Assembly: GCF_024172165.1 (NCBI RefSeq)
Contig: NZ_JAMZEB010000002.1
Coordinates: forward strand, 4,547,501 to 4,611,500
DNA: 64,000 nucleotides
Direction of reading: 5' to 3'
Source: Nonomuraea thailandensis
GTDB taxonomy: Bacteria > Actinomycetota > Actinomycetes > Streptosporangiales > Streptosporangiaceae
Part shown: piece after piece, positions 7,762-16,412 of the stretch
Layout: every line of letters begins with the position of its first letter
Position numbering within the stretch: position 1 is the stretch's first letter
Notes under the pieces: model-generated
Databases searched by the model: none
What the model was told of the DNA's origin: nothing
Seen by the model: only the letters and a program-made list of their open reading frames with translations
Position numbers and translations under genes: made by a program

Positions 7762-9063
7762 GTGAAGACCTCCCACCGCACGCTTGCCACGGCCCTGGCC
7801 GTGCTCGCGACGGCGGCCCTTACCTCCTGCGGATCCAGCTCGCAGACCAGCGCCGACGGCACCACGACCCTGACCTTCATGACCGGCAACGACCAGTCGA
7901 CCGTGGACACCTCCAAGGCCCTGGCGAACGCCTTCATGAAGGCCAACCCCACCATCAAGATCGAGATGGAGCACCAGCCGGGCGGCAGCGAGGGCGACAA
8001 CGTCGTCAAGACCCGGCTGTCCACCGGCGAGATGACGGATGTGTTCTGGTACAACTCGGGCTCGCTGCTCCAGGCGCTCAACCCGGCCCAGACCCTGGTC
8101 GACCTCACCGGCGACCCGGTGCTGGCCAACGTGCAGCCCGAGTACCTGCCCGTCGTGACCCAGGAGAGCAAGGTGTACGGCGTCCCCGCCACCACGCTCA
8201 CCGGCGGCGGCATCCTCTACAACCGCAAGGTCTACGAGCAGCTCAAGCTGGAGGTGCCGAAGACCTGGGCCGACTTCATGGCCAACAACGACAAGATCAA
8301 GGCGGCCGGGATCGCCCCGGTGATCGGCACCTTCAAGGACACCTGGACCTCGCAGCTCTTCGTCCTCGCCGACTTCCACAACGTGCAGGCCGCAGTCCCG
8401 ACCTTCGCCCAGGACTACACCGCGGGCAAGGCCAAGTACGCCACCACCCCGGCCGCGACGGGCGGCTTCCAGCACCTGGCCGACGTGCACGCCAAGGACC
8501 ACCTGCAGAAGGGCTTCGGCTCCGCCACCCTCGACCAGGGCCTGAAGCTGCTGGTCGAGGGCAAGGGCGCGCACTATCCGATGCTCAGCGGCCTGCTGCC
8601 GCCGCTGCTGGCGACCTACCCGCAGACCGCCACCGACGTCGGCCTGTTCGGCATCCCGGGCGACGATCCGGCCAAGAACGGCGCCACCGTCTGGGAGCCC
8701 CCGGCCATCTACATCGCCAGGACCACCGAGAAGCTGGACGCGGCCAAGAAGTTCCTGGCCTTCGTCGCCTCACCCGCCGGCACCGAGGCGGTGACCGCGG
8801 CCGTGCAACCGTCGGGGCCGTACCGGATCAAGGGCTCCAAGCTGCCCGAGGACGCCCTCCAGGTCGCCAAGGACCTGCAAGGCTACATCGACCAGGGCGC
8901 CACCACGCCCGCGCTGGAGTTCCTGTCCCCCATCAAGGGCCCGTCGCTGGAGCAGATCACCGTCGCCGTCGGCTCCGGCCTGACCCCGGCAGCCGAGGGC
9001 GCCGCCCAGTACGACAAGGACGTGGAGAAGCAGGCCAAGCAGCTGGGGCTCGCAGGGTGGTGA
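7762..9063 (+). CDS. ABC transporter extracellular solute-binding lipoprotein
   Basis: A 433-residue family-1 (sugar-type) binding protein. A lipoprotein signal peptide with lipobox LTSC leads to a mature protein anchored on the outer face of the membrane. The fold signature includes ILYNRKVYEQLKLEVPKTWA, the usual hinge region of carbohydrate-binding members. It captures a substrate, probably an oligosaccharide or glycoside, and delivers it to the two downstream permeases. The start is GTG 7762 behind a strong ribosome-binding site. It is the first gene of an operon, and its stop overlaps the start of the first permease gene. The exact substrate cannot be read from the sequence. Confidence 0.9.
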   Translation: MKTSHRTLATALAVLATAALTSCGSSSQTSADGTTTLTFMTGNDQSTVDTSKALANAFMKANPTIKIEMEHQPGGSEGDNVVKTRLSTGEMTDVFWYNSGSLLQALNPAQTLVDLTGDPVLANVQPEYLPVVTQESKVYGVPATTLTGGGILYNRKVYEQLKLEVPKTWADFMANNDKIKAAGIAPVIGTFKDTWTSQLFVLADFHNVQAAVPTFAQDYTAGKAKYATTPAATGGFQHLADVHAKDHLQKGFGSATLDQGLKLLVEGKGAHYPMLSGLLPPLLATYPQTATDVGLFGIPGDDPAKNGATVWEPPAIYIARTTEKLDAAKKFLAFVASPAGTEAVTAAVQPSGPYRIKGSKLPEDALQVAKDLQGYIDQGATTPALEFLSPIKGPSLEQITVAVGSGLTPAAEGAAQYDKDVEKQAKQLGLAGW

Positions 9064-9992
9064 CGCAGCAGCACGCCGGGCCCCACGCGGGGCCCGGCGC
9101 GACGCCTGGGCATCGGCACGCCCGGCCGGCGGCCCGGCGCAGGTCGGCCTACCCCTACTGGCTCTACCTGCCGGCCGGGGTCGTCTATGTGGTGATCTTC
9201 CTGGTGCCGACGGCGATGGCGTTCTACTTCGCCCTCACCCGCTGGACGCTGTTCGACAGCGAGTTCGTCGGCCTGCAGAACTTCCGCGACTTCCTCGCCG
9301 AGCAGAACCTGCGCATCGGCTTCCAGAACACCATCGTCTACGCCGTCCTCACCAGCGGCCTGAAGGTCGTCCTCGGCCTCCTGCTCGGCGTCCTGCTCAC
9401 CAGCAGACTCCGGCTGCGCGGCTTCCTGCGCTCGGTGGTCTTCTTCCCGGTCCTCGTCTCCACGGTGGCGGTCGGGATCACCTTCAGCGCGCTCCTGCGC
9501 CCGGACACCGGGCTGGTCGACAAGGTGCTCGCGCTGGCCGGCATTTCCGGGCCGGACTGGCTCGGCGACGCGAACACAGCCCTGCTGTCGGTCGCCCTGG
9601 TAGATGTCTGGAAGGGCGTCGGCCTGGCCACCGTCATCTACATCGCCGGCATCATGTCCATCCCGACCGAGTACTACCAGGCCGTCGCCGTCGACGGCGG
9701 CGGCGCCTGGCACCGCTTCCGCCACGTCACCCTGCCACTGTCGTGGCCCGCCACCTACTCCGTCATCATCCTGTCCTTCATCGGCGGCCTGCGCTCCTTC
9801 GACCTCATCTGGACGATGACCCGCGGCGGCCCCGGCTTCACCAGCGACACCATCGCCTCCATCATCTACAAGCAGTACCAGGCCGGCTTCTTCGGCCTGT
9901 CCACCGCCGGCAACGTGATCCTCTTCATCGTCGTCACCGCCATCGTCCTCCCGCTCAACTACTTCCTCGGCAAGAGGCAGGTCGCCGCATGA
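9060..9992 (+). CDS. Sugar ABC transporter permease, MalF/LacF type
   Basis: About 310 residues with six membrane spans, starting YWLYLPAGVVYVVIFLVPTA. The cytoplasmic EAA loop that contacts the ATPase is YYQAVAVDGGGAWHRFRHVT. Consecutive GTG codons at 9057 and 9060 could both start; 9060 overlaps the preceding TGA, the usual coupled arrangement. It forms a heterodimeric channel with the next permease. No ATP-binding subunit is encoded in this operon, so a shared MsiK-type ATPase elsewhere probably powers it, as is common in actinomycetes. Confidence 0.9.
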   Translation: MTQQHAGPHAGPGATPGHRHARPAARRRSAYPYWLYLPAGVVYVVIFLVPTAMAFYFALTRWTLFDSEFVGLQNFRDFLAEQNLRIGFQNTIVYAVLTSGLKVVLGLLLGVLLTSRLRLRGFLRSVVFFPVLVSTVAVGITFSALLRPDTGLVDKVLALAGISGPDWLGDANTALLSVALVDVWKGVGLATVIYIAGIMSIPTEYYQAVAVDGGGAWHRFRHVTLPLSWPATYSVIILSFIGGLRSFDLIWTMTRGGPGFTSDTIASIIYKQYQAGFFGLSTAGNVILFIVVTAIVLPLNYFLGKRQVAA

Positions 9993-10816
9993 GAACGCTC
10001 AAGAAGCTCAGCGCCGAGACGATCACGCTGGTCCTGGCCACCGTGATCTTCCTGGTGCCGTTCTCGTTCATGCTGCTGACCGCCGTCAAGGACCGGGCGC
10101 AGTCGGCCGACCTCGACTTCGCCTGGCCGACGAGCTGGCCGATCGTGCAGAACCTCATCGCCGTCGTCGAGGCGCGTGACTACGTGCTGCTGCGCGCGTT
10201 CGTCAACTCCACGATCCTCACCGTCGCCTCGGTGGCGCTGATCGTCGTCTTCGCCGCGATGGCGGCGTTCGTCCTGCAACGCCGGGCCGGGAAGATCGGC
10301 TCGCTGGCCGGCTTCCTCGTGCTGTCCGGGCTGATCATCCCGCCCGCGATCGTGCCGACGATCTGGCTGCTGCAGGCGATCGGCCTGTTCAAGACCCTGC
10401 CCGGGCTGATCCTCGTCGAGGTCGCCTTCGGGCTGTCGTACGCGGTGCTGCTGTTCCGCGCGTTCATCGCGGCCGTCCCGCGCGAGCTCGACGAGGCCGC
10501 CCAGATCGACGGCTGCAGCGGCCTGCGGCTGTTCTTCCGCGTCATCTTCCCGCTGCTGCGGCCGGTCACCATCACCGTCATCCTCACCACCTCGGTGGCC
10601 GTCTTCAACGACTTCGTCAACCCGCTCTACTTCACCCCCGGCGACGACAACGCCACCGTCCAGGTCACCCTCTACAACTTCCAGAGCCAGTACAACACGC
10701 AGTGGAACCTGCTGTTCATGGACATCGTCCTGATCACCATCCCGCCGCTGCTGCTGTTCGTCTTCTTCAACCGCAAGATCGTCGCCGGCATGACCGCCGG
10801 CGCCATCAAGGGCTGA
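9989..10816 (+). CDS. Sugar ABC transporter permease, MalG/LacG type
   Basis: A 275-residue partner permease with six predicted spans. The EAA motif reads ELDEAAQIDGCSGLRLFFRV, and the C terminus (IVAGMTAGAIKG) is the conserved tail of MalG-type subunits. ATG 9989 overlaps the stop of the previous permease gene (ATGA), so the two subunits are translationally coupled. The hydrolase gene begins 7 bases after its stop, within reach of the same transcript. Confidence 0.92.
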   Translation: MRTLKKLSAETITLVLATVIFLVPFSFMLLTAVKDRAQSADLDFAWPTSWPIVQNLIAVVEARDYVLLRAFVNSTILTVASVALIVVFAAMAAFVLQRRAGKIGSLAGFLVLSGLIIPPAIVPTIWLLQAIGLFKTLPGLILVEVAFGLSYAVLLFRAFIAAVPRELDEAAQIDGCSGLRLFFRVIFPLLRPVTITVILTTSVAVFNDFVNPLYFTPGDDNATVQVTLYNFQSQYNTQWNLLFMDIVLITIPPLLLFVFFNRKIVAGMTAGAIKG

Positions 10817-10823
10817 GGAGCTC

Positions 10824-11609
10824 ATGATCCGATCCCACGACTTCGAGCACGACGGGCTGACCCTGCGCGCCACGCTGCACGTTCCGCCCGGCGCGGCGCG
10901 GCGGCCCACCGTGGTGTTCGTGCACGGGTTCTCCAACAACCGGATGGAGAACCGCTCGTTCGTCCTCATGGCCCGGTTGCTGGAGGAGGACGGCATCGCG
11001 TCCGTCCGGTTCGACCTGTCCGGGCACGGCGAGAGCGACGGCGACTTCTCCGGCGTCACCATCACCGGCGAGATCGCCGAGACCCGGGCCGTCGTGCGGG
11101 CCGTACGGGAGCTCGGCTTCGCCGATCCCGGCCGGATCGGCCTGATCGGGATGAGCATGGGCGGCGTCGTCGCCGGCATCGTGGCCGCCGAGGAGCCGGG
11201 CATCCGGGCCGCGTGCCTGTGGTCGCCGGCCGCCGTCGCCCCCTTCGAGGTGGGCTCCGGCTTCCTCAAGGGCCGCGACATCGGCGCCGAGCTCCGGGAG
11301 AAGGGCTATTTCGACGCCGACGGTCACCGGATGAGCCCGGCGCTGGCCGGCGACATCGCCGGACTCGACGTGTACGGCCGTTCCCGTCCGTACACCGGGC
11401 CGGTGCGCATCATCCACGGCGACCGCGACGACATCGCGCCGCTCTCCTACGCCCGCCGCTACCTCGACCACTACACCGGCAACGCGGAGCTGGTGGTCGT
11501 GGAGGGCGCCGACCACGGCTGGTCCAGCGTGCCCCACCGCGCCCGGCTGCACGAGTCCACCCTGGCGTTCTTCCGCGAGCGGCTGGAGACGCGCGGGGCT
11601 CGCCTCTGA
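10824..11609 (+). CDS. Alpha/beta hydrolase, last gene of the ABC operon
   Basis: A 261-residue cytoplasmic alpha/beta hydrolase of the serine aminopeptidase/esterase type. The nucleophile elbow is GMSMGG, the acid is in IHGDRDDIAP and the histidine in EGADHGWSS; the oxyanion segment is VFVHGFSNNR. It lies 7 bases behind the permease with a GAGGAG ribosome-binding site, so it is almost certainly cotranscribed with the importer. This suggests that it removes an acyl or ester group from the imported substrate. Family members such as cinnamoyl- or acetyl-esterases would fit, but this is inference. Confidence 0.88.
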   Translation: MIRSHDFEHDGLTLRATLHVPPGAARRPTVVFVHGFSNNRMENRSFVLMARLLEEDGIASVRFDLSGHGESDGDFSGVTITGEIAETRAVVRAVRELGFADPGRIGLIGMSMGGVVAGIVAAEEPGIRAACLWSPAAVAPFEVGSGFLKGRDIGAELREKGYFDADGHRMSPALAGDIAGLDVYGRSRPYTGPVRIIHGDRDDIAPLSYARRYLDHYTGNAELVVVEGADHGWSSVPHRARLHESTLAFFRERLETRGARL

Positions 11610-11713
11610 AGCCACGTGCCCGGACTGATCGGTGCGCCGACGCGGCGTGGGCGACGATGGCGGCGGCGAACCGCCCGGGGCGCCTCAGGTCGGTAGCGGT
11701 CGGTCGACGGCGG

Positions 11714-12895
11714 TCACTCAGCGGCGGTCAACGACCGCGCGTGCCGGATCCTGACGCGGACGTCGCTGCCTGCCGGGGGAAGCTCGGTGGCCGGCACGTC
11801 GCCTGGGTGCAGGCAGGTCAGCCGCCCGGTGGGGGTGTCGACGTCGACGCGGGTGGCGATGCCGAGCGCGACGGTCCGGCGCAACGTCCCGGTCACCACC
11901 GGGACCTCACCGGCCCGGCCCTCCGACGGGTCGAGGACGAGCTCGGTGTGCTCGGGCCGCGCCGCGAGGGTGTGTGCCCGTCCGGTGAGAGCCGGCGGCA
12001 GGAGGTTGGTGAAGCCGAGCAACCGGGCCGTGTCGGGATCACTCGGATGGTCCAGCACCTCGGCGGTCGGGCCGTGCTGGCGGATCCGGCCGCCGATCAG
12101 CAGCGCGGTCTCTTCGGCCAGGGCAAGGGCCTCCTGCCTGTCGTGGGTGACCAGGATCGTCGCGGTGGGCTGCCCGTTCAGCGCGGCGCGCAGGTCGGCG
12201 AGCAGGTCGGCGCGGGTGGTGCTGTCCAGCCCGGTGAACGGCTCGTCGAGCAGCAGCACCCGGGGCCGGACGGCGAGCGCGCGGGTGATGCTGACCCGCT
12301 GGGCCTCGCCGATGGACAGGCTGCGGGCGTCCCGGCCGGCGAGGGGCGCGAGGCCCAGCGCCTCGATCCACGGCCATGCCCGGGCCCTGGCCTCGCGGCG
12401 GCTCACGCCCCGGAAACGCAGCCCGCTGATCACGTTGGCGGCCACCGTGCCGCGGCGCAGGATCGGCCGTTGCAGCACGGCCGCGATCGCCCCGCGCATC
12501 AGCGCCGGCGTGGCGGGACGGCCGTCGAGCAGGATCTGCCCGCTGACGCGGTGGCTGCTGAGCAGGCCCAGCGCGCGCAACAGGGTGGACTTGCCGGCGC
12601 CGTTGGGGCCGAGCACGGCCAGCGTGCGTCCCGAGGCGACGTGCAGCTCCGGCACGCTGAGCAGTTCCCTGCCGCCGGCGTGCACACGCAGGTCGCGGCA
12701 ACCGATCCCGGCGTCAGGGCCGGTCACCGCAGCACTGTCCGTCCCGATCCCTCCGCCCGGGCCGGTCGCCACGGCTAGGCCCGTCTCAACCCTCGCACCC
12801 GAGCCGGTCACCGCGGCGCTGCCCGTCCCGACCCCCGCGCCCGGGCCGGGCACCGCGGCGCCGTCCGTCCCGATCCCCGCGCCCGGGCGGGTCAT
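11714..12895 (-). CDS. tupC: Tungstate/molybdate-type ABC transporter ATP-binding protein
   Basis: An ABC ATPase of 393 residues: Walker A GPNGAGKST, signature LSIGEAQRV, Walker B VLLLDEPFTGLD, then the H-loop VTHDR. The C-terminal 100 residues form a TOBE-like domain. ATG 12895 overlaps the end of the permease gene by four bases. The first 57 codons before the ABC domain are an unusual Gly/Ala-rich segment built from four 14-residue repeats, absent from typical relatives, which start near CRDLRVHAG. Together with tupA and tupB it should import tungstate (or molybdate) for pterin-cofactor enzymes. Confidence 0.85.
   Translation of the reverse strand: MTRPGAGIGTDGAAVPGPGAGVGTGSAAVTGSGARVETGLAVATGPGGGIGTDSAAVTGPDAGIGCRDLRVHAGGRELLSVPELHVASGRTLAVLGPNGAGKSTLLRALGLLSSHRVSGQILLDGRPATPALMRGAIAAVLQRPILRRGTVAANVISGLRFRGVSRREARARAWPWIEALGLAPLAGRDARSLSIGEAQRVSITRALAVRPRVLLLDEPFTGLDSTTRADLLADLRAALNGQPTATILVTHDRQEALALAEETALLIGGRIRQHGPTAEVLDHPSDPDTARLLGFTNLLPPALTGRAHTLAARPEHTELVLDPSEGRAGEVPVVTGTLRRTVALGIATRVDVDTPTGRLTCLHPGDVPATELPPAGSDVRVRIRHARSLTAAE
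12719..12886. repeat. Four tandem 42-bp in-frame repeats at the 5' end of tupC
   Basis: Units begin at 12719, 12761, 12803 and 12845, each exactly 42 bp and diverged from one another. Each encodes a 14-residue unit like PGAGVGTGSAAVTG. A partial fifth copy runs into the ABC domain. The spacing preserves the frame and separates the coupled start codon from the catalytic domain. Confidence 0.9.
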
Positions 12896-13593
12896 CGCGG
12901 CACGGTCCGTTGCTGCTGCATCAGCGTCAGCGACAGGTTCACGCCGAACGCGATCAGCAGCAGGATCAGGCCGAACGCGATGGCGAGCGAGAACTGGCCC
13001 CGGCTGGTGGCCAGGACCGCGGCGGTGGTCAGCACCCGGGTCTGCCCGGCCAGGTTGCCGCCCACCATCTGCGCGGCCCCCACCTCGCTCACCACCGCGC
13101 CGAACGCCGCCATCGCCGCGGCCAGCAGCGGCAGCCTGGCCTCGCTCAGCAGCGCCGCGAACGCGCGGGCCGCCGTCGCCCCCAGGGCCTGCATCTGCAC
13201 CCGGAAGTCGGGATCGACCTGCTGCAGCGCGGCCGTGACCAGGGCGACCACGATCGGGGTGGCGATCGCGGCCTGAGCGACGACCATCGCGGCCGGCGTG
13301 TAGAGCAGCCCGAGCCCGCCCAGCGGCCCGCTGCGCCACAACAGCACGGTGACGAACAGGCCGACCACCACCGGCGGCATGCCCATCCCGGTGTTGGCCG
13401 CCGCCAGGACGATCCGCCGGCCGGGGAAGCGGGCCAGCGCCAGGGCCGCGCCCAGCGGCACCCCGACCAGCAGCGCGATCGCGGTCGCGGTCAACGACAC
13501 CCGCATGGTCAGCAGCATGATCGACCAGCTGTCCTGATCCCCGGTGACCAGCAGGCCGATCGCGTCCGCCAGCCCGTCGAACAGCACGTCCAT
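12892..13593 (-). CDS. tupB: Tungstate-type ABC transporter permease
   Basis: About 233 residues with five or six membrane spans and the permease loop EARLPLLAAAMAAFGAVVSE, close to TupB/WtpB-type subunits. ATG 13593 (next to GTG 13596) follows GGGGAG. It lies 22 bases after the binding-protein gene and overlaps the ATPase start by four bases, so tupA-tupB-tupC is one operon. It forms the membrane channel as a homodimer. Confidence 0.88.
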   Translation of the reverse strand: MDVLFDGLADAIGLLVTGDQDSWSIMLLTMRVSLTATAIALLVGVPLGAALALARFPGRRIVLAAANTGMGMPPVVVGLFVTVLLWRSGPLGGLGLLYTPAAMVVAQAAIATPIVVALVTAALQQVDPDFRVQMQALGATAARAFAALLSEARLPLLAAAMAAFGAVVSEVGAAQMVGGNLAGQTRVLTTAAVLATSRGQFSLAIAFGLILLLIAFGVNLSLTLMQQQRTVPR

Positions 13594-13615
13594 CACATGA
13601 CTCCCCGGGCCGGGC

Positions 13616-14488
13616 TCACTGGCCCAGTGTCGCCTCGTCCACGCCCGCGTCCGGGGTGAACAGCGGCCGGCCGTACTTCGCCCGCCCGAACTCGCCGATG
13701 AGCCGCTGCGCGGGCGGCGCGACGATCCAGTCGGCGAACGCCTTCGCCCCGTCGGGCCGCACCCGTTCGCCCGCCTTCGTCGTCATCTCGATGACGTGGT
13801 AGACGTTGAGCAGCGCGGGGTCGCCCTCGCTCAGCACCTCCAGCTCCAGGCTGCCGTGCTGGGTGAGGAAGGTGGCCCGGTCCGACAACGTGTAGGCGGC
13901 CTTCTCGCCGGCGACCCGCAGCGTCTCGCCCATGCCCTGGCCGGTGGACTGGTACCACGATCCGCCCGGCTTCACCGCGGCCCCGGCCCACAGGGTCTTC
14001 TCCTTGGCGTGGGTCCCGGACTCGTCTCCGCGGGAGACGAACATCGCCCGCGCCGCCTCGATCTTCTTCATCGCGTCCGTGCTCTTCGTGCCGCGGATCC
14101 CGGCCGGATCGGCCGGCGGGCCGAGCAGCACGAAGTCGTTGTGCATCACCAGCCGCCGCGGGCCGGCACTGCCCTCGGCCACGAACTTCTCCTCCGCGGC
14201 GGGGGAATGCACCAGCAGCACGTCGGCCTCCCCGCGCCGGCCCAGCTCGATGGCCTGCCCGCTGCCGACCGCCAGGGTCTTGACCTGCCAGCCGCTGTCG
14301 CGGGTGAAGGCCGGCAACAGCTCGTCGAGCAGGCCGCTGTCCTGGGTGCTGGTCGTGGTGGCCAGAATCAGGGACTGGTCCGCCGGCGGGCTCGTCGCGG
14401 GGCCGCCGGAGGAGGGGGCGCTCGCGCACCCGGCCAGTAACACCGTCACGACCCACACGCAAACGATCAGAAGCCTGCTTCTCACCAC
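13616..14488 (-). CDS. tupA: Tungstate-type ABC transporter substrate-binding lipoprotein
   Basis: A lipoprotein of about 290 residues (lipobox VLLAGC) whose mature part opens with ILATTTSTQDSGLLD, the oxyanion-binding signature of TupA/WtpA-like proteins. GRRGEADVLLVHSPAAEE and SRGDESGTHAKE are the other conserved family segments. TupA relatives bind tungstate tightly and molybdate less well; the true preference here is not shown. The start is taken as GTG 14488 (AGGG about 7 bases upstream), giving a normal signal peptide; an in-frame TTG at 14518 would add ten residues. It heads the minus-strand operon. Confidence 0.87.
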   Translation of the reverse strand: MVRSRLLIVCVWVVTVLLAGCASAPSSGGPATSPPADQSLILATTTSTQDSGLLDELLPAFTRDSGWQVKTLAVGSGQAIELGRRGEADVLLVHSPAAEEKFVAEGSAGPRRLVMHNDFVLLGPPADPAGIRGTKSTDAMKKIEAARAMFVSRGDESGTHAKEKTLWAGAAVKPGGSWYQSTGQGMGETLRVAGEKAAYTLSDRATFLTQHGSLELEVLSEGDPALLNVYHVIEMTTKAGERVRPDGAKAFADWIVAPPAQRLIGEFGRAKYGRPLFTPDAGVDEATLGQ

Positions 14489-14586
14489 TGTGGCCCTATC
14501 TGTGCTACTACAGAGCAAGGCAAGTGTAGGTATGACGAGGCCACGACGGCCAGAGCCGCCGTGATCTTTCCGATCGGCGGCCTCTC

Positions 14587-14662
14587 GCGGGTCGCGAGGT
14601 GGGAGTCGCGCGGGCCGAGCGGTGGCTCTGGCGGGTCGAGAGGTGGGGTCGCGCGGGCCGAG
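14587..14662. repeat. Intergenic 44-bp tandem repeat
   Basis: The segments starting at 14587 and 14631 share most of about 32 bases (each beginning GCGGGTCG and ending CGCGCGGGCCGAG). They fill the gap between the anti-sigma gene and tupA, with no gene or clear terminator. Confidence 0.55.
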
Positions 14663-14680
14663 GGTGAGGTCCGGGGCGGG

Positions 14681-15130
14681 TCAGCTCGCCGCCGCGGAGG
14701 AGTCGTCGCCCCGCCATGGCCGCAGATAGGTGCTGAGGGGCAGGTCCAGGCGCAGCCGGAGCCGGCTCCGGCCGTCGGGGTGGTCGAGGGTGACCTCGTC
14801 GCACAGGCGGTGGATCAGCCACAGGCTGAGCTGCTCGGCGTCGGTCGGGGGCGAGGGCAGGCGCTCGACGGTGGCGAGGTGCTCGGGCCGCAACCGGCCG
14901 GCGTTGTCGCAGATCTCCACGGTGATGCTGGTGGGGGTGGTGTAAGCCGTCACGGTGCCGCCGCCCGCACCGTGGTCGAGGACGTTGGTGACGGCCTCGT
15001 TGACCGCGAGCACCAGGTGGTCCACCCGGGCTCCGGACAGTTTCGCGTGGCGGGCGTAGACCCGGATGAGGTCCCGGATGAGCGCCAGGTCGTAGGTGAT
15101 GGGGCAGTGCAGGCGGATGGGCGCGTGCAT
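14681..15130 (-). CDS. Anti-sigma factor-like ATP-binding protein (RsbW/SpoIIAB type)
   Basis: 149 residues of the GHKL ATPase fold: N-box VNEAVTNVLDHG with the Mg2+-binding Asn, and G1 box ICDNAGRL. Such proteins are serine kinases that hold a sigma factor and phosphorylate a STAS antagonist. Two STAS proteins are encoded next to it (15491 and 15880), and a SpoIIE-type phosphatase gene lies at 21255, so the parts of a partner-switching module are within 9 kb. No sigma factor gene is present. The start is ATG 15130. Confidence 0.85.
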   Translation of the reverse strand: MHAPIRLHCPITYDLALIRDLIRVYARHAKLSGARVDHLVLAVNEAVTNVLDHGAGGGTVTAYTTPTSITVEICDNAGRLRPEHLATVERLPSPPTDAEQLSLWLIHRLCDEVTLDHPDGRSRLRLRLDLPLSTYLRPWRGDDSSAAAS

Positions 15131-15490
15131 GGCTACCTCACCCCTGGAACAGAGGGGACATGGCGTAAAGCGTACAAGTGAGGGCAGAGGGTGAGGTGAC
15201 CGAGTAAGCGAACCGAGCCGGGCACACCCCTGGTGCCCCCGGGCAGATCAGCCGCGATCGACGCGGTGTGCTGGCCGGCGCCTGGCGAGAAAGGCTGATC
15301 GCCCGACATCTGCTGTCCTCCCTGCCCGATGTGCCGCCGCTGAGCGCTCGCGCGGCGCGCCGGGCGCTCCTGCTTCCGGCGATCTTCTCGCGGTGCCTTC
15401 GCCCGTTGTGTGCGCCCATGCCCTGCCGTGCGCGGGCATGGGGCGTGGCTCGGCTCTGCCCTGAGAGAGCCCCTCGTGGCGTGGAGTGCG
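15131..15490. other. 360-bp divergent intergenic region, no gene seen
   Basis: This lies between the divergent anti-sigma and STAS genes and should hold both promoters. I see no convincing consensus promoter, repeat or conserved peptide in it. Confidence 0.6.
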
Positions 15491-15871
15491 ATGACTGACC
15501 GAACCGACGACGCTGCTGACGTGCTGCCCATGGTGCACCCCTTCGGCCTGCGCGTGCGCGGCGACATCGACCGTGCCAGCCGGCCGGTGCTGGCCCGCTC
15601 GCTGGCCTGGGCGGTGCGCATCAGCAAGGCCGACATCCACCTTGATCTGTCCGAGCTTACCTTCATCGACGCGGCCGGCCTGCAGCTCGTCGTCCGGACG
15701 GCCGCCGGTCTGCGTCCGCCGCGCGCGCTGGTCCTGGTGAACGCGTCTGCGACCGTACGCGATCTGCTGACCCTGCTCAGCTGGCAGCTCGACCCGGAGC
15801 AGCGGTTGCGTCCCGAGGGGGGCGCGGCCGATCCGCAGGGGCCGGACCCGGCCCCCGCTCCACCCCGCTGA
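15491..15871 (+). CDS. STAS domain anti-sigma factor antagonist
   Basis: About 126 residues. The STAS core is LRVRGDIDRASRPVLARSLA followed by IHLDLSELTFIDAAGLQLVV; the FIDAAGL loop is where these proteins carry the phosphorylatable residue, here with Ala where a Ser is often found (F-I-D-A-A-G), so phosphorylation control may be lost or shifted. The C-terminal 20 residues are Pro/Ala-rich. The start is ATG 15491 with GTGGAG upstream. It is convergent with the second STAS gene with 8 bases between the stops. Confidence 0.82.
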   Translation: MTDRTDDAADVLPMVHPFGLRVRGDIDRASRPVLARSLAWAVRISKADIHLDLSELTFIDAAGLQLVVRTAAGLRPPRALVLVNASATVRDLLTLLSWQLDPEQRLRPEGGAADPQGPDPAPAPPR

Positions 15872-15879
15872 CCTCGTGC

Positions 15880-16338
15880 TCACGCCGGCCCGCCGCCCGA
15901 GCCTGCCCAGGTCCTGGCCTCGGCCAGGCTGCGGTAGGGCGGGAACAAGTGGACCAGCTGGGTGATGGTCAGCAGCCGTGCCAGCGCGCCCTGCACGCCG
16001 ATCAGCCGCAGCCCCCCGCCGCGCGCCTCGGCCTGGCGCTGGCTGGAGATGAGCGTCCACAAGCCGCCGGAATCGCAGAACGCCAGGCCTGTCACGTCCA
16101 CCACGATCTTCGGGGTGTCCGCCCTCAGCAACCGGTCGAACGTCTGGGCCAGCGGTGGCTGGGTCGTGCGATCGAGCTCTCCGTCCAGCTGCACGACATG
16201 ACAGTCCGGCAGGTGCCGGACGTCGATGAAGAGGTCCGTCATGGCGCCGGCCATCCCCAAGCTCGCGCCGCCCTGCCCACCCCCGCCGGCCGGGGCGGCG
16301 ATATCCGCCAACATTTCCGCGCTACCCTTGCCCGGCAC
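15880..16338 (-). CDS. STAS domain anti-sigma factor antagonist
   Basis: 152 residues. After about 25 Gly/Ala-rich residues comes a STAS domain: VVQLDGELDRTTQPPLAQTF, then IVVDVTGLAFCDSGGLWTLI. The CDSGG loop has the canonical serine that a RsbW-type kinase phosphorylates, unlike the paralogue at 15491. GTG 16338 is chosen because GAAGGAGG lies about 5 bases upstream; an internal ATG before TDLFIDV would give a shorter form. It probably releases a sigma factor from the anti-sigma encoded at 14681. Confidence 0.83.
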   Translation of the reverse strand: MPGKGSAEMLADIAAPAGGGGQGGASLGMAGAMTDLFIDVRHLPDCHVVQLDGELDRTTQPPLAQTFDRLLRADTPKIVVDVTGLAFCDSGGLWTLISSQRQAEARGGGLRLIGVQGALARLLTITQLVHLFPPYRSLAEARTWAGSGGGPA

Positions 16339-16412
16339 CGTTCCTCCTTCGGGTCGCGCAGGTAAGCAAGGTGTGGCGGTCCGGCCAAGCCCGCGCACGC
16401 GGCGGGCCGCGG

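Noticed and set aside
12896-13339. 5' extension of the tupC frame
   Set aside because: It is antisense-frame shadow over tupB, rich in Arg and Gly; ATG 12895 fits the operon overlap.
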